A stretch of DNA of 14,829 bases, from the NCBI GenBank assembly GCA_014380255.1, contig JACMKG010000047.1, forward strand, positions 1-14,829, given 5' to 3'. Source of the stretch: Prolixibacteraceae bacterium (GTDB lineage: Bacteria > Bacteroidota > Bacteroidia > Bacteroidales > Prolixibacteraceae). This document shows, one piece after another, positions 1 to 6,989 of this stretch (position 1 is its first letter; each line of letters starts with the position of its first letter). The position numbers and the translations under genes are program-made. The notes below the pieces were generated by a model, which ran no database searches, was not told where the DNA came from, and saw only the letters and a program-made list of their open reading frames with translations.

Positions 1-540
1 CCCCTTGGCGCTTCCATGTTCTTTAACCTGCCCATGAAAGAATTCTTTGGTTGTATCGTTCCTGCACGTTACCTATGGAAAGAAGCTATTGACCGGCTGG
101 AAGGTATCCTGGCAGAAACTCCTGATTTCAACCAAAAGGTTAGGCTGATGGAAGAATTCCTGATGGGCCGTTTAAGTCTTAAAGAGGATATTTACTCTCA
201 GCAGCGCATGCAGGAAAGCATTTGTCTGATTAATCAAAATTTGGGGATCGTGGATGTTGACAGGCTGGCTTCCTCGGCCTGCTGGAGCCGCAAGCAGTAT
301 GAGCGTAACTTTCAGGATATTATCGGCACCTCGCCCAAGCAGTTTATGCGCATCATAAGGTTTCAGCATGCCCTTCACTATAAAAATCAGCACCCTTTGT
401 CCACCCTAACTGAGCTGGCTTATGAAAACGGTTTCTTTGACCAGTCGCACATGATCAAGGAATTCAAAGATCTGGCAGGAGTCACACCCAGGCAGTATTT
501 TGCTGAGTGCGAGCCTGTTTCAGATTATTTTGCAGAGTAA
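1..540 (+). CDS. AraC-family transcriptional regulator, 5' end outside the window
   Basis: The reading frame is open from base 1 to the stop at 538-540, so this is the 3' part of a longer gene; the ATG at 16 is probably internal. The C-terminal ~110 residues form an AraC/XylS-type double helix-turn-helix DNA-binding domain. Visible signs are the first helix-turn-helix around DVDRLASSACWSRKQYERNF, the linker GTSPKQFMRIIRFQHAL, and the second helix-turn-helix with the family signature ELAYENGFFDQSHMIKEFK followed by G-TPRQY. The part before it resembles the N-terminal sensor region of Bacteroidota AraC proteins (DUF6597-like: P-x-G and IPMKEF-type segment near the start), which is a family impression, not a search result. 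It converges with the glycoside hydrolase gene at 623-2893. A regulatory link to the sugar genes is possible but unproven. DNA-binding role: high confidence; ligand unknown. Confidence 0.88.
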   Translation, partial: PLGASMFFNLPMKEFFGCIVPARYLWKEAIDRLEGILAETPDFNQKVRLMEEFLMGRLSLKEDIYSQQRMQESICLINQNLGIVDVDRLASSACWSRKQYERNFQDIIGTSPKQFMRIIRFQHALHYKNQHPLSTLTELAYENGFFDQSHMIKEFKDLAGVTPRQYFAECEPVSDYFAE

Positions 541-574
541 AGAAAACCTTTAAGGACCTTAAAGACTTTAAAGT
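541..574. repeat. Degenerate palindromic repeat between convergent genes
   Basis: Just after the AraC stop codon lie two palindromes. TTTAAGG-A-CCTTAAA occupies 549-563 and the perfect ACTTTAAAGT occupies 565-574. The segment AGAAAACCT (541-549) and AAAGACTTTAAAGT (561-574) recurs, with one mismatch in the second block and an 11-nt gap removed, at 13579-13602. It may help end transcription from both sides, but there is no T-tract typical of an intrinsic terminator. Confidence 0.5.
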
Positions 575-622
575 GAGCCCTGATTGGGTCTTTGCCTTAA
601 TTGACTTTTCCTAAGCTTTCTC

Positions 623-2893
623 TTACTGGTTCATCACCGGAGTGGTTCTTACCCTTTCCACCGTGCGGGGCTGGTAAGCCAGGGTGTATTCAGAATTGTA
701 TTCCGGGTGGCCTTCCACCTCCATAACAAGCTTAAAGCGATCGGTCTTCCAGGCCGGTAACTTCACCCTTACCGTTGGCCCTGCTTGATTCATGTTCGCT
801 TTCATTGCAGCATAGTCCCAATTCAAAAGAGCTATTTCAGTGTTCCCCGATACCAGTTTTATTTTCACCTTCCCTGCAGGCACATCTACAGGAAAATCAT
901 TCAGCATCCATGCATCGGCAAAGAACACTTCCCCTTCAATCCATTTGAACTTGGAGAACTTCGCACTGGCCAGTACAGGGCGGCAGGCATTCTTTACAGC
1001 CCCGTAGGCAGGCTTTGGAATGCTGGGGTAGCTTATTATACTATTGTTGGCTGCCGTTGGCCAGGGCTCGTTGTAACACCAGTTGATTGCCATGGCGCAG
1101 TAAGGCTTCTGGCGGCGAGCTTCCTCATAAATGCATTTGTAGCCTTCACCCTGCAACAGCTGGCCGTTGGCTACCAGCTCTTCCAGTGAGTTGGAGGCTC
1201 CAAAGTAATCTTCAATGATATCCTGGCACAACCACGTGTTACCCACCCAGGCGTTGTAGGCATGGTGGCTTTCCCACGATGTGCCGGCTTTCGGGGGCCA
1301 TAACTGTTCCTTGGGGATGATGGTCTTCAATACTTCCACAGAAGCAGGGGCTGGCATGCCAAATTCGGTATAGGCTGTGTAATGAGCCCTTGCCATGTTC
1401 GAGAAAACTTCTTCCTTGGTATTCAGATCACGGAAGACATAGTTTCCATGGGCCATTCCCATTACGGGAGAAGTGGGAATAAACGGAGTGTTAGGATCCA
1501 GCACCAGGCACTCACTGTTGAGCATGCGAAGGGCAAGGGACTGGTCGGTCATCCCGCTCCAGGAGTTAAACAGTTCGTTGCCTCCGCTCCAAAGGGCCAG
1601 CGAAGGATGTTTACGCACCCGATTTATGATGGAGGAGGCTTCCTGCTTCAGAATGGACAGGTAATGGGGCTCATCTTGGTAATTGTTGCAGGCCAAGGGA
1701 AATTCCTGCCATACGAGCAGTCCTTTTTCGTCGCACAGTTCAAAGAACGATTCCTTGTTTACAATTCCTCCGCCCCAAACGCGCAGGATGTTGAAATTAA
1801 CTTCTTTAGCCAGATCTAGCAGTTCGTTGTAGCGTTCACGGGTAAGGGTGCCATAAAAGATTTCGGGATGTACCCAGTTGGTTCCCTTGCCGAAGATTTT
1901 GCGACCATTGACTTCCAGCTGTGCCGGAGGAACGCTCCTGGATTTGGGAAAGTCGGCAGGCTCTTGCCATGCTCCTTCATTCATCACCAGTTTAATACTG
2001 CGGAAACCGATCTTTGACTCGATGCTTTGGATCACTTTACCTGTGGCATCCAGTAGCTGCACTTCCGAAGTATATAAATACGGTTTGCCATGATCATGAG
2101 GCCACCACAGCTGCGGATTAGCTAACGTAAGGGCTGTTTTGCCTTCCGAGCGTAGAACTTCCCTGCCCGTTTCATCTTTCAGCATCCATTTAAACGCAAG
2201 ACCGTTGAGGTTGCGGCCTGCCATCTGAAGGTTGATGGCAGCTTGGGTAAAATCATTATTCAACGAGTAGTTGACATGGAAATCATCGATGTGGCTGGCC
2301 TGTTGAACCTCCAGGTAAGTATCGTCCCAAATGCCCAAAGGAACTAGACGAGGGTGCCAGTCCCAGCCATAGCTTACAGCCGGTTTGGCCACATGGGCAG
2401 CCTGTGAGCGGTTGGCAGGTTGGGCAAAGAGCTTGGGAACGGGAGCTATCTGAACGGTCAGTTCATTTTTATCTTTTAATTGATCGGTCAGATCCAGGTT
2501 AACGGGAGTGAACATGCCTTCCTGGCTCAGTAGCTCTTTACCGTTCAGCAGGATTTTAAACCGATAGTCGATGCCTTTGGAGACAAAGATCAATCGTTGG
2601 CCATCTTCTAGTTGGGGTTTGGGAAAACTGGTGCGATAGGTGTAATACTGATCTTCCATCCACAGGTAGTCTTTCCAGTTTTCGGCATACTGATAGGGGG
2701 CATATTTTTCGGCCTTGGCAATGTCCAGCTGAACGGCGCCCGGCACGGTGGCAGGTATCCATTTGGAAGGAGCTTCATTGGCCGTCTTGGCATAGGAAAG
2801 TTCCCATTTAAGAAATGTTTGTTTGTTGGAAGCAATGGAAAAAGCAACATTGCTTAAAATCAGAAAGGCAATCAATAGAAGTGTTGGTTTCAT
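623..2893 (-). CDS. Glycoside hydrolase family 2, beta-mannosidase-like, secreted
   Basis: A 756-residue protein with an N-terminal hydrophobic signal peptide (residues 1 to about 22). Domain order fits GH2: a jelly-roll sugar-binding domain (about 25-200, with the YGWDWHPRL segment typical of beta-mannosidase-like members), an immunoglobulin-like domain (about 205-300, LWWPHDHGKPYLY), and a TIM barrel (about 325-650). The barrel carries GTNWVHPE, NILRVWGGG and WQEFPLACNNY. The acid/base is likely Glu440 in WSGGNE and the nucleophile Glu510 in YTEFG. A C-terminal beta-sandwich follows. The enzyme should remove terminal beta-linked sugars, probably mannose, in the periplasm or at the surface; other beta-glycosidase specificities in GH2 cannot be excluded. 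It is somewhat short for beta-mannosidases (often 800-900 residues). It lies in the same direction as the Tat oxidoreductase upstream but behind a terminator, so it likely has its own promoter. Confidence 0.9.
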   Translation of the reverse strand: MKPTLLLIAFLILSNVAFSIASNKQTFLKWELSYAKTANEAPSKWIPATVPGAVQLDIAKAEKYAPYQYAENWKDYLWMEDQYYTYRTSFPKPQLEDGQRLIFVSKGIDYRFKILLNGKELLSQEGMFTPVNLDLTDQLKDKNELTVQIAPVPKLFAQPANRSQAAHVAKPAVSYGWDWHPRLVPLGIWDDTYLEVQQASHIDDFHVNYSLNNDFTQAAINLQMAGRNLNGLAFKWMLKDETGREVLRSEGKTALTLANPQLWWPHDHGKPYLYTSEVQLLDATGKVIQSIESKIGFRSIKLVMNEGAWQEPADFPKSRSVPPAQLEVNGRKIFGKGTNWVHPEIFYGTLTRERYNELLDLAKEVNFNILRVWGGGIVNKESFFELCDEKGLLVWQEFPLACNNYQDEPHYLSILKQEASSIINRVRKHPSLALWSGGNELFNSWSGMTDQSLALRMLNSECLVLDPNTPFIPTSPVMGMAHGNYVFRDLNTKEEVFSNMARAHYTAYTEFGMPAPASVEVLKTIIPKEQLWPPKAGTSWESHHAYNAWVGNTWLCQDIIEDYFGASNSLEELVANGQLLQGEGYKCIYEEARRQKPYCAMAINWCYNEPWPTAANNSIISYPSIPKPAYGAVKNACRPVLASAKFSKFKWIEGEVFFADAWMLNDFPVDVPAGKVKIKLVSGNTEIALLNWDYAAMKANMNQAGPTVRVKLPAWKTDRFKLVMEVEGHPEYNSEYTLAYQPRTVERVRTTPVMNQ

Positions 2894-2921
2894 TCGTCAG
2901 GTAAAGTTTTTAGAGAATGAA

Positions 2922-2929
2922 CAAAGGTA
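2922..2929 (-). promoter_or_regulatory. -7 box candidate for the GH2 gene
   Basis: On the minus strand this reads TACCTTTG, a perfect match to the Bacteroidota -7 consensus TAnnTTTG, 28 nt before the ATG at 2893. About 19 nt further upstream the -33 position reads ATG instead of TTG, so the upstream box is weak. The site sits downstream of the terminator at 2990-3045, which fits independent transcription. Confidence 0.5.
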
Positions 2930-2989
2930 ATGATCTATCCCTGTTTTGCATAGAAAAGATCCTTTTCATTTTGGGAGGTGAAATATAAA

Positions 2990-3045
2990 AAAGGCAATTC
3001 TTTTCATCGGATATCACTATCCAAAGATGAAAAAGAATTGCCTTT
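2990..3045 (-). terminator. Intrinsic terminator after the Tat-type oxidoreductase
   Basis: The two arms (2990-3008 and 3026-3045) pair over about 19 bp with one bulged base. The loop itself holds a second small hairpin, GGATA-TCAC-TATCC (3009-3022). Read on the minus strand, the stem ends in GAATTGCC followed directly by TTTTTT, the classic U-tract. It therefore ends transcription from the oxidoreductase gene (3134-4468) before the GH2 promoter. Confidence 0.82.
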
Positions 3046-3060
3046 ATTTTATCAGTAACG

Positions 3061-3120
3061 CAAGTTGCCAGATAGCAGCATGGCTTTGCCAGAAGCCAGA
3101 ACCCAGAAGCCAGCAACTTG
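3061..3120. repeat. 60-bp element with 8-bp inverted ends and AGAAGCCAG micro-repeats
   Basis: CAAGTTGC at 3061-3068 and GCAACTTG at 3113-3120 are perfect inverted repeats. Between them, CCAGAAGCCAGAACCCAGAA-type units repeat imperfectly. It lies between the stop of the oxidoreductase gene and its terminator. No protein is credible here. Confidence 0.55.
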
Positions 3121-3133
3121 AATTATGTAGCTC

Positions 3134-4468
3134 TTACAAGGAATAAGGCCTTCTGTATTGATAATGATAGAGCCTGTGGCTGGCAGCTTCGGTATCATCC
3201 CCGAAGCTTAAGGTGGCAGGATCCCATTTAACCGGGCGTTGCAATTCGGTGGCAATGTTAGCAAGGCAACACAAGGTGTTGGTGCTGCAACCCACTTCAA
3301 CCGGAGCGATCGGGTTCTTGCGTGAACGTACCGAATCAATAAAGTTCTGCATATGTGGAGAGCTTACCTCATACTGTCCTTCGCCTACTTTTTTCTCTTC
3401 TTTAGGCAGCAGTGAAGGATCAGAGCATTCGATATAGCCCCTGGCTACTTTTACCCATCCTTTGGTGCCGTTGAAGCTGATACCCTGGCCTCCTTTTTCC
3501 CTGAAAGGCTGCTCGGTCATTACTATACCATTCTGATATTTCATAGTCAGGTATTGAGCGCCGTTATACCCTTTGGGAATGTACTCACAAGGACTGGAGC
3601 CATCCATGCCGATGGCAGCCTGTGAAATGTCGAACATGTGGGCACCCCAGTCGGCCGTATATCCGTTCCCGGTTTCCCTGAACCAGCGCCATGCACCCCA
3701 AATCTTTTCATTTTGCTCGGGATCCAATGATACGGGAGGACAAAGATCTGCATGATAATGAATCTTAGGATCATTCAGCGGCCCCATCCACTGGTTCCAG
3801 TTCAAAGAGGCGGGAATGGCTTGTTCCGGCAGGTTTAAAGGTGTGGGTGGTTCTCCAACTTTCGCATAGATGGTTTCGATATGGCCGATGGCACCACCCC
3901 TTACCAGGGCAATGGCCTGCTGGAATTCCTTGCTTGAACGCTGCTGACTGCCAATTTGAAGCACACGGTTGTTGCCCCTGACAGCTTTAACCATTTCCAG
4001 ACCTTCACGGATGGTAAAAGCCAAAGGCTTCTGTACATACACATCTTTTCCTGTCTGGCAGGCATGGATGGTGGTCAGTGCGTGCCAGTGATCGGGTGTA
4101 GCAATGGATACGGCATCAATATCCTTACGATCCAAAAGATCTTCATAGAATTCATACATGTCGATTCTAGGTGACATATTCATGGATTTCTGCCAGGCCT
4201 CTGCACGTTTCTTGAATCGCTCACGCTTAATCTGATCCACATCACAACAAGCCACTACCTGAACGCCGGGACATTTGGAGAAACTGTTGAAATCGGAAAG
4301 ACCCTGTCTTCCAACTCCAATGAATGCTAATACTACCCGGTCGCTTGGAGCAATACGCTGACCATTGGCCATCACCCAGCTTGGTAGAATTGTTAGTCCG
4401 GCCAGTCCCAGGGCTGAGTAGCCCAGGAATTTACGCCTGCTGAAGGCTTCTTTTTCTTTCTTTTCCAT
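3134..4468 (-). CDS. Tat-exported Gfo/Idh/MocA-family oxidoreductase
   Basis: A 444-residue protein that begins with a twin-arginine signal (SRRKFLG at 10-16, followed by a hydrophobic stretch to about residue 34), so it should be exported folded with its cofactor bound. The NAD(P)-binding Rossmann fold starts with VVLAFIGVGRQG (G51-x-G53-x-x-G56). Next come ATPDHWH (about 123-129) and the family lysine motif as QKP (146-148) in place of the commoner EKP. The second domain carries GNGYTADWGAHMFD (267-280), equivalent to the conserved D-x-G-x-H catalytic/sugar-binding segment. Members oxidise or reduce sugar hydroxyls, or use a bound NAD in redox-assisted glycoside chemistry; the substrate is not readable from sequence. 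It is divergent to another family member (4672-5793), and the GH2 gene follows it downstream. A glycan-processing role in the periplasm is a reasonable inference. Confidence 0.9.
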   Translation of the reverse strand: MEKKEKEAFSRRKFLGYSALGLAGLTILPSWVMANGQRIAPSDRVVLAFIGVGRQGLSDFNSFSKCPGVQVVACCDVDQIKRERFKKRAEAWQKSMNMSPRIDMYEFYEDLLDRKDIDAVSIATPDHWHALTTIHACQTGKDVYVQKPLAFTIREGLEMVKAVRGNNRVLQIGSQQRSSKEFQQAIALVRGGAIGHIETIYAKVGEPPTPLNLPEQAIPASLNWNQWMGPLNDPKIHYHADLCPPVSLDPEQNEKIWGAWRWFRETGNGYTADWGAHMFDISQAAIGMDGSSPCEYIPKGYNGAQYLTMKYQNGIVMTEQPFREKGGQGISFNGTKGWVKVARGYIECSDPSLLPKEEKKVGEGQYEVSSPHMQNFIDSVRSRKNPIAPVEVGCSTNTLCCLANIATELQRPVKWDPATLSFGDDTEAASHRLYHYQYRRPYSL

Positions 4469-4500
4469 ATTGGTTTAAATTAGTAGGATTTTGAACCAAT
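4469..4500. repeat. Inverted repeat next to the Tat oxidoreductase start
   Basis: ATTGGTTTAAA (4469-4479) and TTTGAACCAAT (4490-4500) are inverted copies with one mismatch, separated by 10 nt, immediately before the start codon of the minus-strand gene. It could be an operator or a hairpin in the 5' leader that controls translation. Confidence 0.4.
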
Positions 4501-4514
4501 ATTAGTAATAATCT

Positions 4515-4545
4515 TATAGATATTATCATTCATTTTTCAATCAAA
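4515..4545 (-). promoter_or_regulatory. Weak promoter candidate for the Tat oxidoreductase
   Basis: On the minus strand, TTTG (4545-4542) is followed after 19 nt by TATCTATA (4522-4515). The spacing fits the Bacteroidota -33/-7 architecture, but the -7 box matches TAnnTTTG only in part. Confidence 0.3.
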
Positions 4546-4546
4546 T

Positions 4547-4570
4547 AATTGTTGAAAGGTAATTGTTGAA
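4547..4570. repeat. Direct repeat AATTGTTGAA in the divergent intergenic region
   Basis: AATTGTTGAA occurs at 4547-4556 and again at 4561-4570, a 14-nt period. Paired direct repeats between divergent genes are a common layout for regulator binding, including AraC-type proteins. Nothing shows which protein binds. Confidence 0.35.
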
Positions 4571-4671
4571 GTCTGATTCAATCCTATTGCAGCTAGGTTT
4601 TACCAGTAGCAAGAAGCTAGCAATATGAATTAATTTGTTTAAATTCGTTTTATCCTTAATAAGTGCAATTC

Positions 4672-5793
4672 ATGACCATGAAAACTATCAAAAGTGTCCT
4701 TCTTGTAATGTTAATGCTGTTAGTTATTGTTCCCAATAGTAAAGCTCAGGAATCCTCGCAGAAGCCTGTTCGCCTGGCCGTTATCGGCATGACCCATGGG
4801 CATATTTCTTTTATTCTGGGCAGGAAGGATAAAAAGGATTTTCAACTGGTGGGCGTTTATGAACCGAATAACGAGTTGGCACTTAAGCTGGCCGGTCGGT
4901 ATGGATTCGACACCGGACTCATATATTCCAATCTGGAAGAGATGCTCGACAAGGTGAAACCCGAGGCTGCCGTAGCCTTTGGTTCGGTATTTGAGCACAT
5001 GGCAGCCGTTGAAGCCTGCGCTCCCCGTGGCATCCATCTGATGGTGGAAAAACCGCTGGCTACCAACAACGATCATGCTCAAAAGATGTTTAAGCTTGCC
5101 CAAAAGCATCAGATCCATCTGCTCACTGATTTCGAGACATCGTGGTATCCCACCACTGCCAAATCCTTTGCGCTGGTCAATGACAGCAATTATGTGGGAG
5201 CGGTGAGAAAAGTAGTGGTGCATGACGGGCATCAGGGACCCAAGGAAATTGGTTGTGATAAGTATTTCCTGGACTGGCTGACCGATCCCATCCAGAATGG
5301 GGGAGGGGCACTGATTGATTTTGGCTGTTACGGAGCCAATTTGATGACTTACCTGATGAAAGGGCAGGAGCCTACCTCGGTAATGGCCGTTACCCGTCAG
5401 TTTAAGCCTGAAATATACCCCAAGGTGGATGATGAGGCCACGATCATTGTTACCTATCCTTCGGCTCAGTGCATCATCCAGGCATCGTGGAACTGGCCTT
5501 TTGGACGCAAGGATATGGAAATTTATGGTGTTTCGGGCTCTGTCATCACTGAGGACAGCCAAAGCATGCGCATTCGTAAAGGATCGATGAAAAAGGAACA
5601 GCGTCTGCTGGTTACTGCCAAGGATATTGCCGTTTATGAAGATCCGTTCGCATATTTTGGGGATGTGATTCGTGGAAAGGTAAAAATGAGCAGCTACGAT
5701 CCGTATTCGCTGTCGAACAATGTAACGGTGGTCAAGATACTGGATGCGGCAAGAGAATCAGCCAAGACAGGCAAAACCGTTCAGCTGAAATAG
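4672..5793 (+). CDS. Sec-type exported Gfo/Idh/MocA-family oxidoreductase
   Basis: About 372 residues. I chose the ATG at 4672 (the ATG at 4678 is equally possible); a GTG at 4663 is also in frame but less likely. The N-terminus is a Sec-type signal peptide, a basic start then a long hydrophobic run ending in PNSKA-QE, suggesting cleavage and periplasmic location. The Rossmann fold begins VRLAVIGMTHGHISF, so the usual GxGxxG is replaced by a G-x-x-x-G-H form seen in some branches of this family. The catalytic-lysine motif EKP is present (VEKPLAT), and GGGALIDFGCYGANL corresponds to the conserved GGG-x-x-x-D-x-G segment, with Tyr in the place of the usual His. It is probably a sugar or sugar-derivative dehydrogenase; the substrate is unknown. 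It is transcribed away from the Tat-type relative, and no other gene follows it in the same unit until alkB. Confidence 0.88.
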   Translation: MTMKTIKSVLLVMLMLLVIVPNSKAQESSQKPVRLAVIGMTHGHISFILGRKDKKDFQLVGVYEPNNELALKLAGRYGFDTGLIYSNLEEMLDKVKPEAAVAFGSVFEHMAAVEACAPRGIHLMVEKPLATNNDHAQKMFKLAQKHQIHLLTDFETSWYPTTAKSFALVNDSNYVGAVRKVVVHDGHQGPKEIGCDKYFLDWLTDPIQNGGGALIDFGCYGANLMTYLMKGQEPTSVMAVTRQFKPEIYPKVDDEATIIVTYPSAQCIIQASWNWPFGRKDMEIYGVSGSVITEDSQSMRIRKGSMKKEQRLLVTAKDIAVYEDPFAYFGDVIRGKVKMSSYDPYSLSNNVTVVKILDAARESAKTGKTVQLK

Positions 5794-5835
5794 CCATCCT
5801 AATCAGGCAGAGATGAACACTAATTTTATTTTCTT

Positions 5836-5924
5836 GGTGAACTTTGTGTAATTTCCTTTAAGCACTTTGTGGTTAACTCTTTTTCTACCACAAAGACCAC
5901 AAAGGAATTTATACAAAGTTCACC
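5836..5924. repeat. Large imperfect inverted repeat (89 bp)
   Basis: Two arms of about 38 nt (starting GGTGAACTTTGTG at 5836 and ending CAAAGTTCACC at 5924) pair over roughly four fifths of their length, around an A/T-rich turn CTCTTTTTCT. CTTTGTGGT-type words recur inside. The outermost 12 bp pair perfectly. It lies between two genes in the same direction and could stop or stabilise transcripts, or be an interspersed repeat of this genome. Confidence 0.65.
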
Positions 5925-5955
5925 GGGAAACTTTTCCATAGAAATATCCTTTTTA

Positions 5956-5985
5956 TTGAACTTCCTAACAGGCTGCATAGTTTTA
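5956..5985 (+). promoter_or_regulatory. Promoter candidate for alkB
   Basis: TTG (5956-5958) is followed after exactly 19 nt by TAGTTTTA (5978-5985), seven of eight positions of the Bacteroidota -7 element TAnnTTTG counting the free bases. Transcription would start near 5990-5995, giving a leader of about 20 nt before the ATG at 6012. Confidence 0.5.
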
Positions 5986-6011
5986 GATAGAATAGAACCA
6001 AAACATGCACA

Positions 6012-6644
6012 ATGAGTCAGTTGAATCTTTTTGATAATGCCTTTTCTGCGGAGGATGTTAATGTATCCGCGGCGCCTGTGGTGCTTCAAAACGGAGAATA
6101 TATCTATATCCCCAATTTCTTTAATTCCTTGGAAGGTGATCATTTCTTTGGTGCTTTGCGTGAGAAAATATCCTGGAAGCAGGAATCCATGAACATGTAC
6201 GGCCGCAGACTCCCCTTTCCACGTTTGATAGCCTGGTATGGCGATGACAAGAAGCCTATCGCATTTTCAGGCATCACCCTTGACCCTGTTCCATGGCTTC
6301 CTGAGTTGGTGGAAATCAAAAACCGTATCGAGCCTATTGCAAAAGTCCCTTTTAACACGGTGCTGCTGAACCTGTACCGTGATGGCAAGGATTCGGTAGG
6401 TTGGCACACCGATGCCGAACCTGAGCTGGGAAGGAATCCTGTCATTGCTTCTGTCAGCTTCGGGGCAGCACGTAAGTTCCAATTGCGTCATATGCATACC
6501 AAAGAGAAGGTGGAACTGGAACTTACCCATGGGAGCCTTCTGATCATGATGGGCGAAATGCAGCACTTCTGGCAACACCAGGTTCCAAAGACCGCACGGG
6601 CGGTGGGCGAAAGAATAAACCTCACCTTTAGGGTAATGAAATGA
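6012..6644 (+). CDS. alkB: AlkB-type Fe(II)/2-oxoglutarate DNA-repair dioxygenase
   Basis: A 210-residue protein of normal length for the family. It has the double-stranded beta-helix metal site: His132 and Asp134 in GWHTDAE, and His189 in FWQHQVPK. The 2-oxoglutarate/substrate arginines are in ERINLTFR (Arg201 and Arg207). Upstream segments RRLPFPRLIAWYGD and NTVLLNLYRDGKDSVGWH resemble the ALKBH2/ALKBH3-like branch common in Bacteroidota. The enzyme oxidatively removes methyl groups from 1-methyladenine and 3-methylcytosine in DNA, releasing formaldehyde. It is cytoplasmic, with no signal peptide. It appears to be a single-gene unit with its own promoter candidate; no ada or alkA lies nearby, so control by the adaptive response is not shown here. 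Confidence 0.93.
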   Translation: MSQLNLFDNAFSAEDVNVSAAPVVLQNGEYIYIPNFFNSLEGDHFFGALREKISWKQESMNMYGRRLPFPRLIAWYGDDKKPIAFSGITLDPVPWLPELVEIKNRIEPIAKVPFNTVLLNLYRDGKDSVGWHTDAEPELGRNPVIASVSFGAARKFQLRHMHTKEKVELELTHGSLLIMMGEMQHFWQHQVPKTARAVGERINLTFRVMK

Positions 6645-6689
6645 TTTACAAATAGACAATTTACTATTTCGGCTCTTCACAACATCAAT

Positions 6690-6906
6690 CTAACCTTCAA
6701 ACTTTCAAACCTTTTCAACCCTTCAAACCTTTCAACGGATTGAAATCCGTTGCTACAATATGCCCCGAGCCTACGGCTCTTGCGTACCCTCCACGTGGCA
6801 TCTACCTCAGCCCATTCAGCCTTCAAACATTTCAAACCCTTCAAACCTTTTTTCAAACCCTTTCCAACCCTTTCAACTCTTCAAACCCTTCCAACCCTTT
6901 TCATTT
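6690..6906. repeat. TTCAA-rich tandem tract split by a palindromic element
   Basis: The 543-nt stretch 6645-7187 carries no credible gene. From 6690 to 6736 and again from 6820 to 6906, the units TTCAAACC / TTTCAACCC repeat irregularly, about a dozen TTCAA cores in all, strongly pyrimidine-biased on the plus strand. The two halves are separated by roughly 85 nt of different sequence that holds the palindromes at 6733-6779. Confidence 0.6.
6733..6779. repeat. REP-like double palindrome
   Basis: CAACGGATT-GA-AATCCGTTG (6733-6752) is a perfect 9-bp hairpin with a 2-nt loop. It is followed by GAGCC-TAC-GGCTC (6767-6779), a 5-bp hairpin. Paired short palindromes of this type are typical of REP sequences mobilised by RAYT/IS200-like transposases. 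From memory, similar sequences are frequent in Bacteroidales genomes; no transposase is in this window. Confidence 0.5.
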
Positions 6907-6989
6907 TTTCCTTCTTTCATGCGGAAAATTGATCAGAACTTTGTATATTTATTGAATACAGGTTCTTTTAAACAATAATAATTAACAGG

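Noticed and set aside
2910..3116. A 68-codon open frame on the minus strand
   Set aside because: It covers the terminator and the micro-repeat element between two real genes.
3134..4468. GH109 (alpha-N-acetylgalactosaminidase) assignment for the Tat oxidoreductase
   Set aside because: Size and Tat signal would fit, but the motif after the Rossmann fold reads ATPDHWH and QKP in the manner of general Gfo/Idh proteins, and lacks the GH109-like segments I remember.
4663..4671. GTG start for the Sec-type oxidoreductase
   Set aside because: ATG codons at 4672 and 4678 are closer to the signal peptide core; the GTG adds only three residues without support.
4720..5562. A 280-codon open frame on the minus strand
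   Set aside because: It is fully antisense to the Gfo/Idh oxidoreductase, whose motifs and signal peptide are clear; its translation shows no recognisable domain.
5826..6143. A 105-codon open frame on the minus strand
   Set aside because: It spans the hairpin repeat, the alkB promoter and the alkB start, and has no domain-like features.
6740..6978. Three overlapping short open frames on the plus strand
   Set aside because: They are translations of the TTCAA-rich tract and REP-like palindrome in all three frames, with repetitive Phe/Pro/Ser-rich content.
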